Below, piece by piece: positions 1 through 9,821 of a DNA stretch of 64,000 nt. Under the pieces are notes generated by a model. It saw only the letters and a program-made list of their open reading frames with translations. It searched no databases and had not been told where the DNA came from. The translations under genes and the position numbers were made by a program. This DNA comes from Haematobia irritans. Lineage: Eukaryota > Arthropoda > Insecta > Diptera > Muscidae. The stretch's first letter is position 1. Each line of letters opens with the position of its first letter. The DNA is taken from contig NC_134400.1 in NCBI RefSeq assembly GCF_050003625.1, positions 223,426,085 through 223,490,084 on the forward strand, in the 5' to 3' direction.

Positions 1-690
1 ATGCGATATAATAGTCACTGTTGATGGTTTTTCTCTTCTCAAGATAATCGATAAAAATTATTCCATGCGCATCCCAAAAATCACTTTTGAGTATTTCCAC
101 GCTTCGGAGACGGTTCACCGGTCGCTGTCCACTCAGCCGACTGTCGATTGGACTCAGGAGTGTAGTGATGGAGCCATATTTCATCCATTGTCACATATCG
201 ACGGATAAATGATAGGATCAACACGTTTCTTTGACATCTTTAAGGCCTCTGCTATCTCGATCAACTTCATTTTACGGTCATTCAAAATCATTTTGTGGAT
301 TTTTTGATGTTTTCGTCGGTAACCACCTCTTTCGGGCGTCCACTGCGTTCACCGTCCTCCGTGCTCATTTCACCACGCTTTAATTTTGCATACCAATCAA
401 TTATTGTTGATTTCCCTGAGGCAGAGTCCGGAAACTGATTATCAAGCCAAGTTTTTGCTTCCACCGTATTTTTCCCTTCAGAAAACAGTATTTTATCAAA
501 ACACGAAATTCCTTTTTTCCATTTTTTTCACAATAACAAAAGTTGCTTCACAAAAGACGCTCTATCTCACAAACTAATTGACTTACAGACGTCAAATTTT
601 GACACGAATCATTTGAAGGTTGGTACTATATAAAATAATATGCATTTACTACTAGCGACGCCATCTATGTGTCAGACCGGGGACTTATAA
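1..690 (-). mobile_element. Mariner transposon remnant, copy 1
   Basis: This stretch matches the nearly complete mariner copy at 55.2-56.4 kb almost base for base, in the same orientation. It is cut by the window start and carries at least two internal deletions relative to that copy, near positions 90 and 205. The right end keeps part of the terminal repeat (GTCAGACCGGGGACTTAT) and then diverges. The transposase reading frame is broken, so this is a dead copy. Confidence 0.85.
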
Positions 691-2409
691 TCCTATCCGG
701 GAATAGGATCATTATTCACTTAAAAAACGATTGATATATATGCGGGAATTCGTTTCGCCGTAGCTAAGTTTTAGTCACGTGACTAAAAAGGCAGTATATT
801 CGTCAAGCACCCTTCATTGCATAAATTTCACAAATTTATGCCCATTTCACCAAACAAAAAACGAAAAACTAGAAACATAGACCAGTGGAGATTTATGTAG
901 GGGATTTCAGCTATTCCACATTCCTGTCACGAACAAACGAGTTCGTCAATAGTTTTGCATTAACCATTGCAATGGGCACAATTTGCCAAGTGCTAACATA
1001 ACAATTTGCATCGAACACAACATTGTGTACGCTTGGATTTAATTATAAGACAGGGGAGGATTTATGATAAGCATAATCAGATTTTATGTGCCACTAGTGG
1101 TCACTCAAGTCAGATGAATCTGGTCTTCTCTTGCCATATCATTCGTTGGACATAATAAAGAAGGATGACCATAGCCATCCGTCCAATAGGTGGGCCACGG
1201 CAATTTAATCTGGCATGCGAACTAATTGAATTTTATTATGGCGGGAGAAAATCACGTTGGAGACATTTGGCCCACCTCATCCATAAGCAATGAATGAAAG
1301 TTAAAAGAAAAACTGAATAAAAATAAAATAATATAAAATTGGTCTATGGAGTGTTAGACTGCCATAGAAAAATTAATAACCAGCAAATTCCACCGCCACA
1401 CCCATACATGAGCAATGACGCGCAGCAGCATCACTATCATTATCATGTTCACATATTGCTTTGATGGGCTCTATCGACCATAATCATAGAGCCATCACCT
1501 CCAGAATAGTAAAAGTAAAGCTAATATTGGTCATGTGTATACACAGTGATGCTTATTTGGAACAGGAAAACGTTTGGTGCTTAGTTTGTCGACCGGAATC
1601 TCCCATTATGATTACCCGGTGAGTAAATTCAAGGTTTACTAATAGCAAAAGGAAATCATATCCCCCTTTCATTGGAGCCATACCATGTTTCTCGATCTTC
1701 TCCACATTACTTTCACTTTTTGCCGGTCATCTTAATTGGCGTGCAGTTTCTTGCCGCTATGATCAGTCCGCCAGGGGACCGATGAACAATTGTTCTGCAG
1801 ATTAATAGGCGAAGAGAATTGTATCATTCCATGGTGTGAGTAAGAGTTCCATTTCAATCAATCACCATGCGCATGCATTGCTGTACGTAATGTGTGATCG
1901 TGACAATGAGCCTTCTAATGGTTCGGACCTGAAAGTATGTGTGCGAATTGAAATACATACGTGCTGGGCCAATGTTCGTGTACGATGATGTTATTTTGAA
2001 TGCGCCACCAATCTGACCAATCCATTCTTCTTTTCTTCGAGAGGTATTTAAGCTTGAAATTGTATTCCACACATGACCTCATAGTGTGAGTGATGTAGTA
2101 GAGAAACAAGGGCTTGTATGAATATAAGGCTGAAAGAAGACGTCAGAGAGAGAGAGAGAGAGAGAGGTAGAGTGTTGAAAAAATTAGACTACAAGAAATT
2201 TCGCCTTGCGAACAAAAATTGTCACACTATTACAATCTTCAATATCGATATAGCTCGCATTTAAGCCCATAGCCATAATGTCCTTTTTAAGCCTACTGGA
2301 GGTTAAAGTTTTATTCAATCCACTTGAAATAGGTTGCGTGCTATTAGTATTGATCCATGACTTCCACGGAAAAAAATTAGTTTCATATAGATAACATATA
2401 TAACTATAT
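691..2409. other. Intergenic, no gene recognised
   Basis: I see no convincing coding region here. The open frames at 1854-2109 on the minus strand have no recognisable domain. A GA dinucleotide run lies at 2145-2166 and a TATCGATA octamer (DRE-like) at 2243-2250. Part of this may be upstream regulatory DNA or 5' exons of the Kazal gene, but nothing in the sequence proves that. Confidence 0.4.
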
Positions 2410-3166
2410 ACAGCAATACCTCGATTTACTTTTTTGTTCCATCCAACTTCGATTTACGTCGTCGATTTTTTGCCAACTTTATCAGAAACGCCTTCTATAA
2501 GTGAAATAAGTACCAACCATGATGACATCGAAACATTCGGGTATGTTCTGGGTTTCACATGAAAGACTTGTGGGGAATTGTTCCCGTAGGGGTTGTTCTG
2601 TAAGCTACTTTTCCCCTCACAGACGGGGAAACTTTTCACGGATTTTTTTAAGTGGCATCTTTCTTATTTCCAAAAAAAAAAGGATTTGAATAAATCTTTT
2701 ATTTTCAATTTTCACATGTTTTCTATATGATTGATAGGCATCTTGTTTCATGGGAAACCAAGAATAACCACAGAAGTTTGGTGGGAAATCAAAGTGGAAG
2801 GTGAAATCTATTTGAAGGGAAATCCAGATCATACCCGATTTATTTCGGAAATTCTTACCGAAAATTCGTCAAAATCTAATTGATATTGCATATATAACGA
2901 AATTGTCGAAGTGACGATGTTTTTTTATATGTATCAATTTAATTTTTAAACCCTGATATTTTTGAATAATGAATTCTTATATTTTTGTTTATATGTTTGC
3001 TTTATGTATATATTTATTTATTTTTTTTTATGAATAAAAGCGCACATACATACCTAATTAAATGGACTTAGGACTAAGAATGAGCAATTTTTAAGTCGGT
3101 TTACGTCATTTAGATTAACGTCGTCAAATTCCGGAACCAATCACGACGTAAATCGAGGGATTACTG
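2410..3166. mobile_element. Pogo/Tigger-like MITE with TA duplication, long copy
   Basis: The ends are inverted copies of each other, CAGCAATACCTCGATTTA on the left and TAAATCGAGGGATTACTG on the right, and TA flanks both sides. A second copy with the same ends and a shorter interior lies at 17950-18286. The CAGTRATCC-type terminus and TA target are typical of pogo/Tigger elements. Short open frames inside are not a transposase. Confidence 0.75.
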
Positions 3167-3177
3167 TATAGCTCCCA

Positions 3178-4152
3178 CACGCTCACAAAAAATCGCTTCT
3201 GTAACATATACTCCCAAACATATTTTGCTTCAAGCATATACATTTTTGGCTATTGCCCAAACATTTATATGTTTGATCTCTTCCAATATATAATATGTTT
3301 GAAAGCATATTGGTCTAAACAATATATGTTTGGGTAGTCAATTTCCAAACATTTTGTATTTTTGCATCCAAATTCAATAATGTTGTCTTCCAAAAAACAA
3401 TATGTTATTATGTGAACATATAATATGTTTGGAAGCATTTTGCACCCAAAAATATTATATGCTTAAAAAAAATTCTCCCAAACAATATTGTGCTCAAAAT
3501 TTTATTTATTTATTTATATATTTACAATCATAATGAATTATGAAAATAAACAGGTAATATAGGTGCTAACAACATAGGTTTTCGAACTGAATGCTCAAAA
3601 TTTTGTTTCTGCCTAATTGTATATTCCCCCACATCTTTCTCACTTCCACGAGATTTTTTAGTTATTAGCACCTTTTTCTGTAATACAAACATTTTAGAAG
3701 AAATTATTCAATTTTATGATTTTTTTATTTTAATTTTACCTTTTGCCGGACGGGGATTCGAACAGCGGACCAAACAGTTTGTAAGGATCAAAGAAGTAGC
3801 TGATCAATTGCCCAAGGAAAAATAAAATGTTAATTTTGTAATAACAAGCAACAACCACCAACTTAATTCAATATCGCTCCCTGTTAAATAGCGCTCCAAG
3901 CTACTAAACACATATATGTTTATAGGCTATTTCTAAATTAATATATGTTTGCATCCAAGCATATTATATTTACAAACATTTTATGTCCCAAACATAATAT
4001 GTTCTAACATATTAACATATATGTCCCAAACATGTTATGCTAGTTTATGAACATTATATGCTTGCACTCAAAAATATTGTGTTTAAAAATTTGTTTTCCA
4101 AACATATAATGTTTATAGCCAAACATATGAAAAACAGTCTTTTTCATCCGTG
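3178..4152. mobile_element. CACG element rich in ATATGTTTGG motifs, copy A
   Basis: This 975-bp unit is nearly identical to 33458-34434. Both begin CACGCTCACAAAAAATCGC and end TTTTTCATCCGTG, giving weak CACG terminal inverted repeats. The arms are filled with dozens of ATATGTTTGG or CCAAACATAT motifs in both orientations, so the element could fold extensively. Copy B is flanked by TA on both sides, copy A by CA. A central tRNA-like patch on the minus strand (about 3745-3800) contains GTTCGAATCCCC, a good B-box. It codes for nothing recognisable and the family is unnamed here. Confidence 0.75.
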
Positions 4153-5105
4153 CATGTAAACCTGTATCAGATTATAGTTCTGTAGTTTTTTTTTTTTTTT
4201 TGAGACTCTATATAAGCCCATCCGTAAGAAAAGCGATTTATGTACGACCAAAATCTCTGTGACTTTTATAGCTATAGAGCCTGTGGATGTTTTTTTATTA
4301 ATTAACAAGGAATTTAGAAATTATTCTTAGGTCGTTTGAAAATGAGATTTCACATATTTTTCACACTTAGCACAACACATTTTATGGAATTGAGAACTAT
4401 TGTCGTTAGTAGATTTTTGTACGCTACCCATTATGGATGGTACATACGATTCGATTCGCCCGCGTTGAATTACACCTCCATAAATTTTGCAATAATTAAA
4501 GTTTAAAAATCATACTGTTTGGAATGTTACAGATCACATGTCTTTGTAATATTGGCGGCTAAATTTGATTACCGGTTTATATGGGATCATATCAAATTTT
4601 GGATTTATATTTTGTGTTTCCCTAAGAGAAAATCACATTTCACTTGAACCGGACCATAACTAGTGAAGGCCTAATTATGGTCGCTCAAAAAGGTTTATAT
4701 GCGACTATTTCCAAGATACCGCGATTCCATGTTCTCAGCGTGATTTGAACAGAGGGGCAGACGGTCATCTCTGCACTCAAAAAAATTTGTTATTCATAAC
4801 AGCAAAAAAGCCAAAAACACTTTTTGTCAATTGAAAAGGGGAAAGCGGTAGTTGAAACGGCAAACATTTTTCTCTACTGAAATAGGAACCAAAATCTGGA
4901 ATTTCATCGAAAAATCATCTTGACTAGTAAGGCTCATTTCCACCTCGGTTCCTACGTCAATAAGCAAAATTGTGGCATCAGAGGCTCGGAAACAGTGCTG
5001 CCGCTAGTGAAAAATTTAGTGAAGTAGATTTTGGAAAAAAGTAGAGTAGATTGAATAAAAATTAAATAGCATATATTTTTAAAAACAAAACAATAGAATT
5101 CATTT
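4153..5105. other. Non-coding, no gene recognised
   Basis: Single-copy looking AT-rich DNA with a T run at about 4186-4201. No open frame of interest and no recognisable repeat boundary apart from the element that starts at about 5106. Confidence 0.4.
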
Positions 5106-5656
5106 TATTATACCCTCCACCATAGGATGGGGGTATATTAACTTTGCCATTCCGTTTGTAACACATCGAAATATTGCTCTAAGACCCCATAAAGAATATA
5201 TATTCTGGGTCGTGGTGAAATTCTGAGTCGATCTAAACATGTCCGTCCGTCTGTTGAAATCACGCTAACTTCCGAACGAAAGAAGCTATCGATGTGAAAC
5301 TTGGCACAAGTAGTTGTTATTGATGTGGGTCGGATGCTTTTGCAAATGGGCCATATCGGTACACTCTTACGTATAGCCCCCATATAAACGGACCCCCAAA
5401 TTTGGCTTGCGGGTACTCTAAGAGAAGCAAATTTCATCCGATCCAGCTGAAATTTGGTACATGGTTTCAGCATATGATCTCTAACAATCATGCAAAAATT
5501 GGTCCACATCGGTCCATAATTATATACAGCCCCCATATAAACTGATCCCCCGATTTGGCTTGCGGAGCCCATAAGAGAACCAAATTTCATCCGATCCGAT
5601 TTGGTACATGGTGTAAGTATATGGTCTCTAACAACTATGCAAAAATTGGTCCGCAT
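5106..5656 (-). mobile_element. Fragment of GGCCGTAAGTTCGG element, 153-bp tandem array
   Basis: This is the end portion, in reverse orientation, of the repeat seen complete at about 62.1-64.0 kb. It starts with the terminal sequence TACCCTCCACCATAGGATGG and contains about two of the 153-bp internal units (TATATGGGGGCTATA...). A 172-residue open frame crosses it only because the unit length is a multiple of three. It is not a gene. Confidence 0.8.
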
Positions 5657-5978
5657 CGGTTAATAATTCAATGATTAAAACCGCTATGTTCATCGTAATT
5701 AAAGGAATAGGAAAAATAATTAGGTAATATGGGGAAAAATTTAAAAATTTGAAGCAGAACAAAAAGTGAAGCAGATTTTTGGAAGAAGGAGTGACGAAGT
5801 AAATTTTGTGAAAATGAAGCAAAATACTTCGATTGCAGTAGTAGCGGCAGCACTGCTCGGAAACCCCAGGAGTAAGTGCGAAGAAACCTCTCCATTCTAG
5901 ACATGTGACTGTTTGGTGCGGTTTATGGTCTGGAGGAGACACTAGGTCCTTCTTACTTTTCGCAGATGAGGTTCGATC

Positions 5979-6134
5979 AACAGTTTCTTTGAATTGATAC
6001 ATTTGTATGACCGGTGTTGGTTGATGTTGATCTGGACAACGTTCACATTAAACAATAACAGTTTCTTTGAATTGATACATTTGTATGACCGTTGTTGGTT
6101 GATGTTGATCTGGACAACGTTCACATTAAACAAT
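5979..6134. repeat. 78-bp tandem duplication
   Basis: Two adjacent copies of a 78-bp unit beginning near CAGTTTCTTTGAATTGATAC and ending in the phrase GTTCACATTAAACAAT. They differ at only about two positions, so the duplication is recent. The unit is 26 codons long, which keeps a minus-strand frame open, but there is no sign that it is translated. Confidence 0.8.
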
Positions 6135-6209
6135 GACGTGCCACGCATGCAACGAAATGGTTGATCTTCTACAGGTAACGCTTCCTGGACGGCCAATCAT
6201 AATTAGACA

Positions 6210-6427
6210 CCTGCTTCGACCGAACACCAAATTTTTTTCAGCGTCTCTAAGTGGTTTCACAACAATGTGAAACTCTGTTCGGACTTGGCTATAAAAATGA
6301 GGTCCCTTGTTATTGAGCTAAATATGGAGTCGGGCAGCACTCAATGATAAGAGAAGTTCACCACTGTGGTATCACAATGGACTGAAAAGTCTAAGTGAGC
6401 CTGGAATATAGGACTGCCACCTAACAC
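6210..6427 (+). mobile_element. tRNA-derived SINE, 5' truncated
   Basis: The body matches the SINE at 39378-39661: CTTCGACCGAACAC, then GTGGTTTCAC..AATGTGAAAC, then the GTCGGGCAGCACTCA-like segment. The tRNA-like head with the A and B boxes is missing. Confidence 0.7.
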
Positions 6428-6751
6428 GTAGTCGTTCTCTTCACCTATTTGTTTTTCGCACGGCAGAGGTTGCAAATTGCAATTTTAATGATTATAAAAC
6501 GCTGTTTAACTAAAAAATTATAAAAAAGCACATGTTTTGAAAACTCACAAATGGGTTTTTGTAACGAATGGGGTTTAGGACGGTTACCACTGCCAAAAAT
6601 AATCTACCAAAATTTGATGGAGAGTTTACCACAAATCAACCAAATTAAAAAAGAATTCCAAATAAATTTGACAAAAATACTTTTCCACTGTTGGTTAAGC
6701 TCCTCTTATAGTTTAGTCAATGCATGGTTTTAACCTGAAATCAACAATACA

Positions 6752-6941
6752 AATTTTATTTCTATAGAAAATTTTGTCAAAATTTTATTTCTATAGAAGA
6801 TTTTGTCAAAATTTTATTTCTATAAAAAATTTTGTCATTACTTTGTTTCTATAGAAAATTTTGTCAATATTTTATTTCTATAGAAAATTTTGTCAATATA
6901 TTATTTCTATAGAAAATTTTGTCAAAATTTTATTTCTATAA
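6752..6941. repeat. Tandem array of TTTCTATAGAAAATTTTGTC unit
   Basis: About seven copies of a roughly 29-30 bp unit built from ATTTTATTTCTATAGAAAA and TTTTGTCAA. The same unit in the opposite orientation forms an array at about 62318-62570. The CTATAG core is palindromic. This is a common minisatellite in calyptrate flies. Confidence 0.85.
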
Positions 6942-7082
6942 AGAATTCAAGGTCTTCATAGTTGGCGAGGAATGTTTCGCAAAATCTACCAAAACATCAA
7001 GAATTCTGCCAAACAGTAAAAAATCTACCATTTTTAGTAGAATAATAGACGTGTTTAATATATGATTAAGAATCTTGATTTT

Positions 7083-7240
7083 TTCGTGAGCGTGATTTTG
7101 TAGAAATTTTATTCGCGCATATTCACAAAATGATTATTTCTCAGTCATGCTCACACACGAACATATTTGATTTAGTGCCATTCACGCACACTTATGAGAG
7201 TTGCTTTGGATTTCGTTCACGACTCAGGTGATTCACCTCT
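7083..7240. repeat. CACG-rich interspersed repeat fragment
   Basis: This segment contains CGTGAGCGTGATTTTG.AGAAATTTTATTC followed by several TCACGCAC-like words and ends in GATTCACCTCTA. Closely related sequence lies at 60740-60850, and a longer relative at 60357-60600. It is non-coding. Confidence 0.6.
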
Positions 7241-7402
7241 AATCGACTTTTAAACCCTTTAAAATATATATCCAAGGAAATTTCAAAGGTCCCAAATATC
7301 AAATTTAATCACTGTAGGTCTTTGAAATTCAGATTCCGATTTATTTAATTTAAAAATGTATGTGTCTAAATTATTTTTACCTATGCTTACATACACTTTC
7401 AG

Positions 7403-9573
7403 TAACAGACTCCCCAATAAAATTTATTAGACTACCTGCCCAAGCACCAATTATACGTTATAGTCGTATTGAATTACAATCTGAACAACAGCAGGATAAG
7501 ATAATAAAGCCTGCAACAAATGATACACAAATACCAGAGGAAGCCATAATCGCAACAACTGATGGTCTTTCCCAACAAGATATACAAAATGATGATTCAT
7601 CCTATGGGTTGTTAGAATCGGCATTAAGTCCATTAATACCACGTCAAAATCGAGCAAGTGTTAGTAACTGCCCAAGGTCTTGTCCGCCAAGTTTAACCGT
7701 GGGTGTCGATGCAGTATGCGGTTCCGACGGCTTGATCTATGCCAATCTATGTGATATGAAAAAGAAAACATGCTCCAGAAATAGTGCCATAAAGGTAGGT
7801 CCTATTATTTTATTCACCCATTACTTTGGACAATAGTATGTTTACGATCTGGTTGTTTAACTGCTTCCTATTTACAGGATGTTAGTGATGGCTGTGAAAG
7901 GGCTCGAGGTTCAGATTGCAAACACCGTTGCCCTAGTGAAAAGGATCCTGTTTGTGGAACTGATGGTCGCACATATCTCAACAGGTGGGAGATTGTGATA
8001 AACTTACCTGAACAATGTAAAGGTGTTTCGTTATATAACTGGTTCTGGTTTATTGCAGGTGCATGTTGCGTGTTCAAGCATGTCGTGTTGGCATGGCAGC
8101 TGTTAAAATGGCCCATGTAGGCCCTTGCAGCAATACAAGTGCTATTCGTGAATCGTGCCCTGTAGACTGTAATCAATCGCCCAAAGATGGTCCTGTTTGT
8201 GCCTCGGATGGAAATGTTTATAACTCCACATGTGAAATGAAGCTTTTGACTTGTGGTCAAGGTGTAGTTAAGACGAGTCGCAAACATTGTCAATCGACCA
8301 GAATGTGTAGAGAGTCTTGTTGGCGTGTGGCACGACCCACATGTGGTTCGGATGGCCGACTTTATGCCAGTCCTTGTAAAATGCGTTCATCTAATTGTGG
8401 CAAACACATTTTTGAAGTCCCATTGTCATTCTGTATGCCCCAGGAACGACATGGAAATCAAGTTGAAAATTGTCCCACAGAATGTCCAAAAACTGATAGC
8501 AATGCTTACGTATGCGGAAGTGATGGAAACATCTACTCATCTCTGTGTGAACTAAAGATGCTGAATTGCGGGTAAGAATGCAAATCCAATCTTGTTTATC
8601 CAAAAAACAAAACTAATTTCTGCCATTTGTTTATAGACCACAGCGCAAATCCATACAAAAGATGAGTATGGACAAGTGTAAAAATCGCTTGTCCAGATGC
8701 AAGCAATTGCCTCCCTGTAAAGATTTCAATAATTTGTATGGCTCGATATTTTCATCCAAGAAAAGTGATAAATTATGTGGCACTGATGCCAAGACCTACA
8801 ACAATGAATGTGAATTGGCTCATGCAACATGTTTGTAAGTTACCATTTTTAACCATCTATAGTAATAGAAGAGGAAGACGGGAAATAATTACTAGAGTTT
8901 TTCATAGAAACAAAATGGAAATTTTGTATTAAGCATGTCATTTTCCCATCTTACGCTTTTATAACTTTCGGCTGTGAGAGGCAATTGGTGTTTGCTGTAA
9001 CAGCAAAGCAATTTTTCTTTTTATTGCAGGAGAGGTGTAAATTTAGCCCATATAGGACCATGTACCGATTTGCGATCTCCACTCAAAGATTGTGGCGAAC
9101 GTTGTACCAGGCAGGACATTGAAAGTGGACCTATATGTGGATCCGATGGAAATACGTATGCTTCACTGTGTGAATTTAAACGAAGAACCTGCCACTTGCG
9201 TGTGGTTCAAGTATCCCTCAAGAATTGCCCCCTAACAGCCGACTGTGACACAGATTGTGATGCACAACCACCGAACTTTGTGTGTGGGTCCGACAATAAA
9301 TTCTACAAATCAGAATGTCACATGCGCAAGGAGAATTGTGGCAAGCATGTGTTTGTTGTCCCTCTGAAACGCTGCCTAAGCAATGTTCAATTCAAGGGAT
9401 GTGCAAAAATATGTCCCCCAGAGTTTGAACCGGTTTGTGGCAGTGATAATATGACCTACTCCAATGAATGTTTCCTTGAAATGGAAAATTGTCGCAGCAA
9501 CAGTACCATAACGATACAGCATTTCGGTGCTTGCGGTCGACCGGAAGCACCTTCAACAAATTTTCTTTACTAA
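7403..9573 (+). CDS. Multi-Kazal-domain secreted serine protease inhibitor (5' incomplete)
   Basis: Five exons are readable: 7403-7794, 7878-7984, 8059-8571, 8637-8834 and 9030-9573. All introns are GT-AG and phases join without breaks, giving about 584 residues ending at TAA 9571-9573. After a Gln/Thr-rich N-terminal stretch come nine Kazal modules, each with the pattern C-x3-4-C..VCGSDG..Y..xC-x6-C..C. Kazal loops insert into serine protease active sites, so the protein is probably extracellular, although individual loops may not inhibit anything. Module 6 is unusual, with an enlarged loop before its CGTDAKTY core. The first exon begins in mid-codon, so the exon with the ATG and signal peptide lies upstream and was not found; the in-frame ATG at 7360 lies in intron sequence. 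The gene resembles multi-Kazal genes of Drosophila, but I cannot name the ortholog with certainty. It is tail to tail with Exo70. Confidence 0.9.
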
Positions 9574-9821
9574 AACGAAAAAACAGGTTAAATTAGAAAA
9601 AAAAACTCCATACATTCCCCCATATCCCGCACACACTCCCACATACACACAAACTTAAGACAAAGGCAATGAGAAATCTTGCTTATTATATGAATATATT
9701 TTAAATATATTTATGGAATTATTTATTTTTTAGTTGATAACTGTTATATATTAAGAAACACCTTTTTTATAACTAAAATTTATAAATAATAAAAAGAAAA
9801 AAAATAACTAAAATAATACAA
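9574..9821. other. Shared 3' UTR region between convergent genes
   Basis: Only about 248 bp separate the Kazal stop codon from the Exo70 stop codon. AATAAA on the plus strand at 9788-9793 can serve the Kazal gene. TTTATT at 9722-9727 is AATAAA on the minus strand and can serve Exo70. The two 3' UTRs would then overlap in antisense by about 60 bases or more. Confidence 0.55.

Noticed and set aside
1547..1618. Possible plus-strand exon between ACACAG and GTGAGT
   Set aside because: 72 bp with an open frame, but its end phase does not fit the first Kazal exon and there is no known domain, so chance is the better explanation.
7360..7402. In-frame ATG upstream of the first Kazal exon as the gene start
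   Set aside because: The sequence before 7403 ends in a good acceptor (ACACTTTCAG) and the residues it would encode do not form a clear signal peptide context in an exon; it reads as intron.
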